DNA of 64,000 nt from Astrocystis sublimbata (Eukaryota > Ascomycota > Sordariomycetes > Xylariales > Xylariaceae), in NCBI GenBank assembly GCA_022453515.1, contig JAJNNY010000078.1:81684-145683 (forward strand), read 5' to 3'. This document shows positions 10,776 through 22,769 of this stretch, piece after piece. How positions within the stretch are numbered: position 1 is the first letter of the stretch; every line of letters starts with the position of its first letter. The notes beneath the pieces were generated by a model. The model had not been told where the DNA came from. It saw only the letters and a program-made list of their open reading frames with translations, and did not search any database. A program made the position numbers and the translations under genes.

Positions 10776-13700
10776 TATTGCGGTTTGGGCGTGACGACGC
10801 TACTGCTCTGATTTAGAGGCGAATTGAAGTTTGTACTTGATAGCGAAATGGTTCCAGACCGGTTCCGATTAGTGGGAATAAAGAGTGTCACAGACAGTAT
10901 AATAGAAGTAGACTTGAGCAGACTTGCTGTAGAAGGGAACGAATGTACAAGACACACTACCAGCGCATTCTTCGGAAGAAATAAAAAGGATGGAAATCGA
11001 AGTGAGGAAACAACTTGTAGAAGAGGACTGGTTTGGATTAAAATGTTTTCGAGTCGGACGGCCAAGACTTTTATCCTCGAAGGCCCCGTCGAGGCATGAC
11101 CACGGTGCCCCCGGCCTCTCGGACGGCTCATGCTTGAGACCAGGGACGAGCGCAGCAGGGCCGCAGGTCAGGGAGTCAGGGACACGAAAGGAGCCGTATC
11201 CACACATCCAAAACGAAGTGACAAGCTGCAAATGACAGGATCTGCCAAGACGTCGTGATCCTGGGGGGGGGGGGGGGGGGGGGGGGTTATAGGAGCGTTA
11301 TAGGCGCAGGGGGTGAAGGCGGGAGGACGTTCTTTCGACGCCCAAGCTGCATCAGATTGCACAGGGGTGGGGCGAGCTTAATTGAATCTCGTCTCTGCCA
11401 CGGTATCATCGTGCCTCTGTATGGGCAATCATCGCGCAGTTGGTGTGAAGCCACGAGCCAATGGAAGGCGCTGGAGAGCCTGGGCGGCTACACTGGCTCG
11501 ACTGGTTCACACGAAGCTGAGATGAAAGATATCAGATGGCATGTCCCATCACGAGCGACACCGCCAGCCGGAGTCGCGGTGCTGTACTACACAGCAGGCC
11601 AGGAATCGAGTAGCGATCGGCTGCAGAACGGTGATGAATTCGGACAAACCGATCCCACTATTCAATATTGCATGGCCACTTGGCGATGGCTGTCTGCTAC
11701 AGGGCCGGTAACAACTACGAGGCATGCGAGGGCCGCAGGGTATGAGGTGGTAGCCTTGCGCGCGTGGGAATAAGAAGCTCCAGTGGGACTGGGGTAGATC
11801 ATTCCGATAAACGGTAATAGCAAGATCGCGATATTGCTTCTATTGATACGGATGATCTCAAGGGGAAACGTGGACGTCAGCAGCCGTGCATTTGGCTTCT
11901 GCAATTTGATATTGGAACCATGGCGGCCGCCAGGCCCGTGTTGCTTGTCGAGCCTGTCGAGCCTGTGTTGCGCTTTGCGCAGTACCTAGTATACGCAGGT
12001 ACGGTAGTATACGCAGGGTCAAGCGAAGCATCCTGGCATCGTGGGGACCGTGGTCAAGCGAGCTCAAATTGGATCTAGGAAGAAAGGAGTGCTCGGAGTG
12101 TGTACTCGTCGAACAGGAGCGCAGCAGAAGCAGTAAGAGATGGCCCCTGCGGCGGACGGCGGGCTCTGGTGGAGACTAGCTTATCGATTGCCGAGATCCG
12201 GCATCTGCGAGATTCCGTGAGTTGTACATGCAGAGCGCACTCAACTTGGTTGTGTTTCGGAGTATATTGCGAAGTATCAAGAGCTGTCTGTATCTGGCAG
12301 TCGGGTTCTGATCTGGGGCAAGTTGGGATGCTGGGGTTGGGCCAGCCAGCAGAAAGGAGTTGGAGCTAGTGATTGGGACAGTCCCACGTCCGCTGTCTTG
12401 AGGCTCAGGACGTCGCAGATCAGTCTGGGCAACCCCACAATCCACCGCCCGAGCCAACCAGAGCCCGCTGCAGCCCCGGCTCGCCAGCCGCTACAGCGTC
12501 TCATACAGGGGGCTCCGACGCAGAACGCCCTGAACACCCTTGACCAACCCTCGCTGCTTCTGCAGGTACAGCGCCTGCCTAGGTACCTAGCCGACCGACC
12601 CGACCAGGAACATGACCTCACAGCTCACAGCTCACAGCACTCAACCCCAGCACTCACTTACCCACTGCACCCGAGGTACGGCTATGTGGTGATTGATGAT
12701 GGCTTAATCACAATTGCTCCTTTCGTCTACCTACCTGCATCCTGCTATGTACTGCACCATACGTGTTTGTTTCTATTGCCCAGGAACAATCCCCCGTCCC
12801 CCCAGGGTCACTCGGGTCAGCACCGCACTCGACAGGCGAGACAGGGTCACAGACTCACTTCCCAGCGCTGGCAACTCGAAATAAGATCTGTCGCTTGGTG
12901 TTCTGTCGATTATCGCTGTCGTCGATCTCTGGGACGCTCAAGAGCCGGTCAGAAACTTGTTTGCTCCCCCTGGTCTGCCCTGGCGCACTGCGAATGCCAT
13001 CCAGAATTGCGAAACTGGGCTTGCCTGCGTCGCCTGCCACCTGCACAGAACGCCTTCGTCCTCGCTGACGTTGCCGAACATGCGCCAATCAGGCGCCCGC
13101 TGCACTGTTGCAAGATATGGCTCATCGATGGGCTGCCCAGACAGGATCGACGTTTCCCTCGCCCTCCCGGTCGCGTCGTCCAAACTGTCTACTACCGAGG
13201 CCCATGCAGCTTGAGATTGCGGACATCTCTCCGCTCGTCATATACTAGGCCTGGCGGTCAAACCGGAAGCACTGACTCCAAGCAAAGCGTTCTTGAATGA
13301 TGATGTGATGAGAAACACGAATCGTTGTATATCCTGCTTCCTCCCATCGTGGACCTGCGCCTAATCGTGCAGAGTTGTCATAATCACATTGTTGCTCTCT
13401 CTCGTATATTCACTTGTGGGTTGGGTCCTCTTTGTCTAATCTTGAGCTGAACAGGTCCCATTCCTGACTGCAAAAAACAAACATGAGATGAAGCAAGCAT
13501 AGATGCCTAACCTACAATGTCTCTTGTTCCGCCGCCCCGCTCCTCATCCAGGCGTACGGGACGGGACGGTCTAGCTGCGTTGTTCTCATTCTGGACAACT
13601 CTCGCTCCACGTCAGCCTGCGTGCGTTACCGCATAGGGCGTCAGCGGATATCACGATGAAACCCAAGGGGCGCCATATGTAAAAGACAAATCTAGCCCGC

Positions 13701-15044
13701 GCTATCTCCGGGGTGCTCCCGGCGAGCCTTTATTTACTGTACGGATATAACTCACAACTCACAGCCTCGAGTTCCTTCGTCGTGAAGCTCGCTAAAGTCA
13801 TCACCCTTGATCCTCGGCTGGCCCGCCCGAGCCAGCGTAACAAGCAAACAACCCCACGATCGTGGAACTATTGCGCTTTGCAATACATAACTATATTCAT
13901 ATACTCATCGAAAAGATGATTGAGACGGGGCTGGTACCCCTGTCCAACTCAAATTCGGTACACATTTATCAAAAATGCTGGAAAGACGTTCTGTGATTGA
14001 TACGAACTCACAATGGTGAGATGAGATGCCTCTTCGGGAGCAACATATGTACATTGTGTTGCGAGGCATGTATCACACGGTATCAGCCTGCGTTGTTAAT
14101 TGCAGTGATTGCAACTTCATTAATTTCCAAATCCAGCAAAACAGTATGCGAGTTTCACAATCGGCAACTAATTGTAGGTATAAATAGGTTGCGTAAGGGT
14201 GCAGCGAAGATGGGATGAAACTGTAACCCCTCGCACATGAACCTGGTCAAAACCAGCTGCGGAGAGCTATTGTAGCATCGGCGCTCTCGAACAATTCGCT
14301 GGCCGTGGCAGCGTGGCAGCGTTGCCCAATGTCATTGGTATCCATTTCTCGCCAATCTTTTTTTTTGAGGATCCCCATCTGGACGGGATTTGCATCGAAG
14401 CTATTCAGTGACATATTGTTTGGTGCCGGTTCGGACATACCCACACCCCTGGGTGGATCTGGATCACGAACATTCAGACGACGGGGCACACACAACCAAT
14501 ACCAAGCGGCAGCTATCATCCATAATAGCAACAATCCAGAGCTTCTGTTTCGGCACCAGCCGCCTTTATGGAGATGAATGTATGTTCCCACTGCCTCGTA
14601 TCAATACCTTGTCTATCTCGTCAAGAACCCCATTTTGCTACACATAGGAGCGCCTTCTGCGTCGCTGGTATAATTGGAAGCTATATCTGGTCGTGAATCC
14701 TCCCAGCTACACAGTTTCGCGCGAGCCTTGCATGCAGGAATTCCTCCTACATTGTATGTAGCAGTGTCTTCGAGAGATCTGGTGTATCATTGAGATCGGA
14801 GGATTCTGTAACCCAAGCCCCCCAGCCGCCAATCCTTCTAGAACTCCCGCCTTCCCGCCCTATCTAGGGCTCGCCAGCGACGAGCCTAGAGTCTAGATTG
14901 AGGGTCTTTCTCAAAACTTCCGATGCCAACTTGGCACAAAACCGATCCATCGCCGGCTTCCCGGTAGGAACCGACCATATTCAATTGGTGCGGGGCTGCA
15001 TGCCAACGAGGGACATTTCAGACTTCGTGGAAACCAGGCTTCTG
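10776..15044. other. 4.3 kb gene-free stretch
   Basis: No recognisable gene. It contains a run of 24 G at 11263-11286. A 325-codon open frame at 12323-13300 (+) is rich in Arg, Gln, Pro and Ser, has no family resemblance and is overlapped by frames on the other strand; I regard it as chance. The first 300 bases are the probable promoter of the Gly/Asn-rich gene, and the last few hundred the 3' side of the nuclease gene. Confidence 0.5.
11263..11286. repeat. Homopolymer run of 24 G
   Basis: Twenty-four consecutive G, an unstable tract whose exact length may be a sequencing or assembly estimate. It lies in gene-free DNA. Confidence 0.95.
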
Positions 15045-16224
15045 TTACAACTCGCCCAAATCCTTCTCCTCACTCCCCGACATTCGCTCAGCGATGAGAT
15101 CCAGCCACGCCGCCAGACGATAGCCTGCCTTCGCGACCTGGAGCTCGATGACAGGCGCCACTTTCTCGTAATACTCGCCCGCCAGCTCTTGGCCTGCGAT
15201 GGCTTTGGGCCCTTCTGGGAACACTGATTTCAAACATCATCAGCTCCTGAAAACTCTCTTACACAAAAAGCTGGAACAAAGGGACAACTTGACTACTCAC
15301 CGTGGGAACAGACATATGCGTTGGATTCATTCGCCCAGGCCATGGACGTCGTGATAGGATCGTCGAGGAGCAGTCCGTTTATCCACGACGCTTTCACCGC
15401 CTCGTATTTCCCGGAGTTGATCTCGTCAGTGAGATCCGTGGCCCATCGGAAGGCGTTGTCGTACGCCTTTCTGCGATTCCCTCCGAGCAATTTTTCCGCG
15501 ATGCTCGAGTCCCATACATGATGGACTACATTGTTAAGTTGTTAGACTTTTACACCATCTTTGACCTTTCGAGAATCACATCACCGAGAGAGGGAGAGCC
15601 TTACGATTAAAGTCATGTCCCTCCCAAGTCACATGGATCCCATTGCCGCCCTGCGCGATGTTCTCGACATGCAGCGGCTGGTGAATATCGCCGACGAAAT
15701 GAATCACGAACTTGGCCGCCTGGTTGCGGCGCCAGGGGAACAGCTCGGCGTCCAGCAGCTGCTGCGTGTAGTTCTGCAGCGAGCTGACGACGCAGCCGTC
15801 CTCCTTGCAATCGCGCTGGAAATCGACGCCGCAGTACGCCGGCGGGTCGTCTTTCGCGTCGATGAAGTGGAAGTTCTTAGTGAAGCGGCCCCATTTGGTG
15901 TAGCGGATGCTGTCGGCCCACGTCGCCACGCCCGCCAGGTAGTGCGCTGTGTCGTTGCGCAGCAGGTCCTGGAAGTAGGTTGTTGTGTCCTCCCGCACGA
16001 AGTTGCTCGCGATGTAGGCGATGGTTATGTGGCCCAGACCTGCGCTCACACACACGGCTGTTAGTGAAATCTTGCCCGCTGGAAGAATTCGTATGATTAC
16101 GGTTGCTGTAAGTAGGAGTTGTGCTGATGTAAATGTATGGTATGTGCATTTACTCACTCCCCCACGCGACGGCTCCCGGTAAGACGGAAGCGCCCAGCAA
16201 CAGGGCTCTGGGATCAAGACGCAT
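15045..16224 (-). CDS. Secreted S1/P1-type zinc nuclease
   Basis: Four exons on the minus strand, 16158-16224, 15605-16039, 15301-15525 and 15045-15223, give 301 residues. A 20-residue signal peptide ends in AVA, and Trp21 becomes the mature N terminus, as this family requires because its backbone amine binds zinc. All nine zinc ligands of P1 nuclease are present at the expected spacing: Trp21, His26, Asp65, His80, His136, Asp140, His146, His169 and Asp173 (mature 1, 6, 45, 60, 116, 120, 126, 149, 153). Motifs include WGSLGH, NFHFID, HFVGDIHQPLH and HHVWD. Two disulfide candidates lie around Cys92-Cys105. The family cleaves single-stranded DNA and RNA and removes 3'-phosphates outside the cell, usually for nutrient scavenging. 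Introns are canonical (GTGAGT, GTAAGG, GTGAGT). An active enzyme is likely. Confidence 0.95.
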
Positions 16225-17952
16225 GGTTATTGCTGAATTGTCTGTCTCACTGCGATACTTTCGAAAAATGATTGAAATCCCACGCTAAATGGAATAATTC
16301 AAATGAAAACCGCTGTTTTTACAGAATAATCTCATAAATATATCAGAACCCCAAAAAAGGTAGTGTAAGTACTTCAAGTTAAGTATTGTCAGATGAAGCA
16401 GCCGCGCGGCCGGTTCATGAAGCCATGTGGGTTGGCGCTTGGAGGTGTGCTCATGGGCGTGTGTTGAGGTGTGGTTGGTTGGCAAGGGAACGTGCATGAC
16501 TTGGGCGCGTGGTGCGATTCGCAGGCTAGGCTGACACAGCTGATCTGATACGGCTGATGTACGCCAACAGGCGCCGACTAGATGACCTGCTACGGCTCAT
16601 TTTACTGGTTAGATCAAGACTAGTTTTCTATATAAGCAGGGCACCTCTATGATGATAATATCACAACAGGTCTTGCTGATGCTCTTCAGAGGAAATACCT
16701 GAGAGACCGCATTTAGTTTGAATTCGATACCGAGGCATAAAGGACGCTAAGCCATTTAAAGACAATTTGCATGTCTGCGATACCGCAATCTACCTACCCA
16801 CGGACTACGGTGCGTTAGGGACAGCTTTTTCATGCGCACACTGCAATAGATAGAGTGTCATGGACCCGTGAGTCAAAAGGGCTTGCGAACGGTCGATATA
16901 TATATATATATATATTTATGAAATCATGTTGTTTTCCGTGTTGCATATGCCGTAAGCCGAAGCGATGTTGACGATACGATGCTAGAGCAGCCAGAGACTG
17001 TGTAATTGACGGGCTCTGAGTGGTGAAGGAAGCAGCAGCGAAGGCAATGGCGGGGAAGCCGATGTGGGTAAGCCGGGAGGGAACCGGGGCTAGTGCGCAG
17101 GTGGCTCTGATGGGGGTCTCCCGCGCAGTTGTAGCGCTGCTCTTTAGGCAAGTAGAGCCTGCAGCCTGCGGGTCATGATGGTGGGACCCCTGTTCTTTGC
17201 GCCCACTGCAAACGACGTCACAGCGAGGCTTCCTCAGCTGGACCGAAGCATGCGCCCTAACTCTGTTTTGCTCGGCATCGGATGTATTCGCGATACACCG
17301 ATGCGCTTTTGATCAAGCGGCAGAACTGGCAACCATATACTAGCCATCAGATGGATAAAGAGAAGAACATCATAAATATCGTACAGAAAAAAAAGCATAG
17401 AAACGAGAGTAACGGCTCATATTGAAGGCAAAAAAGGTGATGATGATAAGTAATCGGATGTACATACATGTATGACATGACGCTAGTCCCGTTTCGGCAC
17501 GCCATGCCCTGCGTGCATTTGTACTACCACCACACAACCTCGAAGGTCAGGTCTTATCTCTGGAGATAGCAGATGTCCAGAGATAAGAAAACACTGTACC
17601 GTATGCCACCGACGAGAGACACCAGACACACCCGACACCCACTTGCCGTTCACGTACATTGTGCCTGTTGCTGCAGCTAGGCGTGCTACCGATGCATCAA
17701 TAGATAGCTCTCCATCTTACATACGGACCACACCCTTTTCCCTCACCTTCGCCTCAGGTGACCCTCATTTTCCCTCCGATCGCAGCCTGTCATTCCAAGC
17801 CTGCCACATGATTGGGATCGGGACCTCACCCTCTTCATATACCTACAGCTTACCCCCCGCTGTGATCACGGCTTTTCCCACCTGAAGAAGAACCTCCCCT
17901 CTTCCTGCCTTCCCATCCACATCCAATCCAGAGTCCCGGATCTCGAATCAAC
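16225..17952. other. Gene-free stretch between divergent nuclease and transporter genes
   Basis: No gene seen. It lies between two divergent genes, so it probably holds both promoters. There is an AT dinucleotide tract at 16896-16915. The last 300 bases before 17953 are C/T-rich, as is usual just upstream of fungal start codons. Confidence 0.5.
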
Positions 17953-19296
17953 ATGGTGCTGCAGGGTGTCTCAGTCAACGAGGCCCTCTCGGGCATCTTC
18001 GGCAGCGTGAGCTTGACTGCTTGGATATGCTTGCTGGTCCGTCCACCTGACTCAACCTCGGATACCCGCCTCTCCATGTCTGACGCTTCTCCAGATCCCC
18101 CAGCTCATCGCAAACTACAAAGCCAAAAGCGCCGAGGGCCTGTCTATGGGGTTCCTGGCTATTTGGTTATTTGGTGATGTGACTAATCTAGGTGGTACGT
18201 TTCAGACTCACATCTATCTCAACCCATTCTTCTGTCTTCGCAACACCAAACCACCGGGCCTCTGGAGTCATGCTTTCCGATGCCGGCTTGGCGCAACATG
18301 CATACACACCTTCGGGTCGCCTCATGGTTACACCGCATATCCTTGCCCTACTGCTCTGCCAGAGTTGTCTCGATCAGTCTATCAATCTGGACTTCAAAGC
18401 TAACGCTGGGATTCGCCCTGTCCAGGCGCTCTCGTGACCGGTCTCGCCCCTACGGCCACGGCATTAGCAGGCTACTTTTGCATCTCCGACCTGATCCTCA
18501 TCAGTCAATGCCTCTACTACAATGTGCGCACAGCCCGCTTCGCCCGCCGCGAACGACGATCCTCGGGCGACACCGAAATCTCTGAGGACGAACCCTTGCT
18601 GCGACGAAACTCGACGAACTCACCGCAATCAAACCCCGATGCTATCAAGCGCAACGCGGCCAGCGAGGCCAAGCCCACCAAGACCAGCGCTTGGCTAAAC
18701 AACACGCTCGCCCTATGCGCCATCTACATCGTCGGCGCCGCGGGGTGGTTTGTCTCGTACCGCGCCGGAGCCTTCGACCGGCCTGGCCACGAGAATGGTT
18801 CGGATCCCGATTCGGCTGCGGGCATTAGCGGCATGGTTCTGGGCTATGCCAGTGCGCTCTGCTACCTGTGGTATGTGCGACAAGAGGGATAGTGCCAACA
18901 CATGGTGTGGCGTGCGCAAAGCGTGGTATACTAACGAAAGCGCAGTGCGCGAATCCCACAAATCGTCAAGAACTACCGAGAGAAGTCATGCGAAGGTAAG
19001 GTCCCCGCACATCCCGCCGCGGTAGATCTTCAAAGATGCTAACTGTCGATCACCTAGGCCTTGCGCTGCTGTTCTTCTTGTTCTCGCTTACCGGCAACCT
19101 GACATACGGCGCGAGCGTCTTCTCCTACTCTCAGGACCCCAGCTACTTGTTGAAGGCGACGCCGTGGTTGATCGGATCGTTGGGCACGGTTGTGGAAGAC
19201 GGCATCATCTTCTACCAGTTCAGCATTTACACCCAGAAACAACAGACACCTGAAAACAGGTCTGATGGCGTTGTCGGTGCTCATGAATCCGTTTGA
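17953..19296 (+). CDS. PQ-loop vacuolar amino-acid transporter (Ypq/Rtc2 type)
   Basis: Five exons, 17953-18036, 18095-18194, 18426-18870, 18946-18995 and 19058-19296, give 305 residues. The first PQ-loop is IPQLIANYKAKSAEG (Pro30-Gln31) in exon 2, followed by LSMGFLAIWLFGD. The second is ARIPQIVKNYREKSCEG (Pro214-Gln215), encoded largely by the 50-nt exon 4. Seven hydrophobic segments are visible, split by a hydrophilic loop with many Ser/Arg/Glu residues (about 95-145). Family members (yeast Ypq1-3, animal PQLC2) export cationic amino acids from the vacuole or lysosome. The first intron must use a weak GTCCGT donor to join ICLL to IPQ; all other splice sites are standard. The exon 2 donor GTACGT at 18195 keeps the conserved NLGGALVTG segment intact. 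Family is secure, substrate inferred. Confidence 0.9.
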
Positions 19297-20832
19297 GGAT
19301 AGGATTGGGAAACGTATTTGCTAGCATGCTAGGTTTTGGGAGCCATCATTGGATTGGATACATGGTTCTGCTCACGTTGTGAGTCGCATTACTTGAGGCG
19401 TTCGGTCTGCATGAAAGCATATGTTTATCACTGGCGTGGCATGTCGTCGCGCTATCGCATGGGCAAGCGGTTTTGATGAAATTGGATATCGTATTGGTGT
19501 GGCGGCAATGACCGCAAAGAGACTGCACGGTCGAATACTGAAGAGGTTGATGAATAAATAAAAATTACCAGCATTGTTGGAATGCGAATAATTACATGCG
19601 TGAAGATATGTATGTATGTCGTTCACTTTCCGCTCCGTCATAGACTCTCATAGGTAGGTAGTCCCCGCGCTGTCTGTTCCCCTTCGTGATAGGCTTGATA
19701 GGCTCCGATTTCTCCTCGGGTACGTAGCAAGGTGGTATTCATGCACGGTTCTGGGCGGCTGATCATTTGACCCCCCCCCCCCCCCCCCCCGGCCCGGGCT
19801 TCTATCTGAGCGCGCGACATTTTCTAGGTAGAGAACCAAGCTTGGAGAATGTTTGGATGTCGCTGACTCAACTCTCAATACTCAAATTGAGCTGAGGCCT
19901 TTTACTGTTTAATCTCGTATTGATTATATGACTTCTAGGGTGTTGCATGGGATAGGGAGTTGACGGACTCGAACGGGGTGCGTCCTGCCTACAGGAGTCG
20001 TGATGATCTACCTCGGGTCAAGGCCACAAACTCGGATGGGTAAAGTAAGTACCTAGCTACCCCCAATCGTCCTGAGTCTCCGGCTTTTAAATGTTGTGCT
20101 GTGTCTCAATGCAGTGCGACCGATCCGCATGAGGCAAATTCAACATAGACATTCCACGACAAGCCTCGTTCGAACAATAGTTGTTTAACGACTTGGGAAT
20201 GAATAAAGCGAATGAAGTGATGTATGTCCTACTGATGCATCATGTGCATCTCAACAGGACGCGATCGGGTTGAAGCAGAATTTGACATGGACCATGTTGA
20301 GACTTGAGACAGTCCTATCACGGGTGTTCAGAATGGATGGGTATATCATTGTACTACTACCATCAATAGCTACTACGCATCAATGTAAAATGCGAAGCAT
20401 ACAATGGCAACATGCAAAAAGGGGTAATCTCATGAGTTGTTTAAAAAAAAAAAAAACGCCATCTCTAATCGCAATCTACTATACTAAAATATTTGATGCT
20501 TTCGCTGTTAAAGCTCAGTAAAGGCTACAAAAAACAAGATTGTACCAGTGCCTTGATGATTGACGATGGGAAGGTCAATGGTGTACGGAATGGCTCGCTC
20601 TCCCTATCGTGGCGAGTTGAGTTGTCTGTGTCTGGTCCCAGAGTCTTGTGGTGTCGGGCCTTGAGTGTTGAATTGTGCCTGCCACCAGCACCCGAATGGA
20701 TGGATGGTGGATGGGTGAGCTCAAGTGACAGCCACTTCGATCGTTGGCATATTGACTGCCGTCCAAGGACGAGGTCGAATTGGGATTCAGGAGGTCAGCC
20801 CAATGGTTCTTTCATCATTGTGATGAAGGAAA
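19297..20832. other. Gene-free stretch with a 20-nt C run
   Basis: No gene seen between the converging transporter and small-peptide genes. A run of 20 C occupies 19771-19790, and a run of A lies near 20443-20456. The short open frames here have no coding character. Confidence 0.5.
19771..19790. repeat. Homopolymer run of 20 C
   Basis: Twenty consecutive C followed by GGCCCGGG, in intergenic DNA. Confidence 0.95.
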
Positions 20833-21053
20833 TTAATTCCGTAGAGGTCTGTTGATCATGTTCATTAGCGTACTGTAAAGGAGAAGAATAGTCAGACAGT
20901 TAAAACTCACCCGCAGCCCTGAGGTGTAGCCACGCCGTAGAAGCAGTCGCCCGAGACGCGGTCGACGACCTGGTCTTTGGCGATGGGCGTGATGACGACG
21001 CCGGCGCTGGCGAGCGAGGCGCAGATGGCGACGATGAACATGGTGGCCTTCAT
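20833..21053 (-). CDS. Small secreted peptide, 60 residues
   Basis: Two exons on the minus strand, 20911-21053 and 20833-20872, give 60 residues. The N terminus (MKATMFIVAICASLASAG) is a clear signal peptide, leaving about 42 mature residues with cysteines in SGDCFYG and PQGCG. The intron is only 38 nt, but it has a GTGAGT donor, a TCTGAC branch and a pyrimidine tract before TACAG. If it is not spliced, the frame stops at once and the protein is 48 residues, ending in PQGCG. The ATG follows a pyrimidine-rich leader containing CTTTTTCTTTTC. The family is not recognised. Size, secretion signal and Cys content fit a small secreted protein of the effector or peptide type, which is an inference only. 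Confidence 0.6.
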
Positions 21054-22653
21054 CTTGACTGATTTTTCTCTTTTTCTTTTCTTGTCTTTTTGGACTTGAC
21101 TTCGGGGTATCGTGAGCGGTATTAGGTTGTGTTACCGAATGAGCGACGAGGCAAGGTAGACCAGCTGAATAGTACAGTAGGCGATTGGAGATGCGACGAA
21201 AAAGACCGGTTTCGTTATTAGAGGTAAGGTAAGTAGAAGCGAAAAAGAGAGAGAGATTACACAAGGCAAGCGAGCAAACAACGCACAGCGTAGATCAATC
21301 AGACTTGGCAATTAATTAGATGTAGTCGTATTGTATTTCTATTGGAAGAAGGAGGGAAACAAGAAGAGAGAGAGAATGTCAATGGTTAGGAAGATATTCG
21401 CGCCCAGGCCCAGATCGGGGTCGTCGGCGGCTACTGTACGGTACGTCCAATGCCCCCTTCCATGCAGCAAGCAACAACGCCACGAAAACTGCCCATTATC
21501 GTCGGCTGGCCAAGGTACATACATTGGTTGGATTGGGCTATGGAAGCGAGAGCTATAATGGTACGATATCAGACATCAGACGCACATGTGCTGTGTGATC
21601 AGGGGCCCGCTGCGACGTCTGGGCAAAAGTTGGGGGGCGGCGGCGCAGGGGGGCAGGCAGGCATAGGTTGGAATTAAGAGGGAATGGGGTTTCAGGGCCG
21701 CAGAGTTGGCGGTCTGGTCTGGTCCAAGTCAGCCATGGCCTCTCATCATGGGCATGCATCATTTGTTCCAATACTATATTTTATACAATAATAAATATAT
21801 AAACAGAAGAAGACTTGATTTATGGCCGTTACCATCACTATTGTTTCCTGGCTTATTATCTATTCAACGATGTCGTGACAATCATTGGCGTGGAGTTGTG
21901 TGTAAGTGGGTGAGTACAGTGGAGGAATGGCCCCTGCGACGCGAGCTAGGCAATGGAAGAGCGACGAGCCGAGAACCTGATCGGATGGGTTTGAGACGTG
22001 TTTTACCCAGACCCTGGCAGGATCACGGATCCGGCAACGTCGCTAGCTTGGCGCTATTGTTACCCCAGCCCTCCACGTTTCATGAAACATTGCGCTATCG
22101 TACCTAATTAAAGTCGCCATTTGCCTATTACCAAGGTACTGTGCAGTAGCAGTAGCAGTAGCAGCACTCTCTTTGTTGCTGTCAGCTGTCATACCAACCG
22201 AGTCTGTGCATCGAGGCGTAATTGATGGGAAGTAATTAGATATAAATACATCGCTGCGCTTCAATTGTTACTAAGATGTTACGTAGTGTTCTCGATCTTG
22301 ATGACAATTAGCGCACTAAATGTATTCCTATGGTAGATAGTGTCTTGCATCGTGATTACATAATTGGTCTTTGTTCCATCCTATTCGCTGATGTGGATAA
22401 GTCCGGATGCCCTTTCGGACCTTGGTGGCCAACGTACATCGTGTCGCTAGAATACTATCGTGGGGATCCGAGAATCCTCGTCTTTGACATATCGCCCTGT
22501 GTGACAGACTGAAGAATGAACATCTCTATACGCCAGCTCTACCTATCTAGTCTGGGCATGTACATACATGTATGCGATGAGATGAAAGGAAGGGCCGTCT
22601 TGTTATATGAAGGCAAGATGGATGGACGAAGCCAAAAGAGGAAAAAGAATTTT
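21054..22653. other. Gene-free stretch
   Basis: No gene seen. An AGTAGC hexamer repeat lies at about 22144-22164. The first 300 bases are probably the promoter of the small-peptide gene. Confidence 0.45.
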
Positions 22654-22769
22654 GGCCGTCGAAGGAATCGAACCCCCGGGACCCAACGCTACAGATAATG
22701 ATATTTTTCGCTGAAATCGCTGGAATCGCTGGGTAATCGTACTGTACCGCTAGGCCAACCAGTCCGGCC
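22654..22769 (-). ncRNA. tRNA-like Pol III element 1
   Basis: Read on the minus strand, this 116-bp unit has a perfect A box (TGGCCTAGCGG), a perfect B box (GGTTCGATTCC) about 75 nt downstream, complementary ends (GGCCG...CGGCC, five pairs) and a T-run just beyond the 3' end, the usual Pol III terminator. It does not fold into a normal tRNA. The sixth and seventh acceptor pairs fail, and the space between the boxes holds about 40 extra bases with a degenerate AGCGATT tandem repeat (three copies). A clearly related unit lies at 55289-55414. It could be a tRNA gene with an odd intron, a decayed tRNA, or a short SINE-like element. No amino acid is assigned. Confidence 0.6.

Noticed and set aside
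12323..13300. 325-codon open frame on the plus strand
   Set aside because: Composition is dominated by Arg, Gln, Pro and Ser. There is no domain, no secretion signal and no hydrophobic pattern, and other frames overlap on both strands. It is probably chance in GC-rich DNA.
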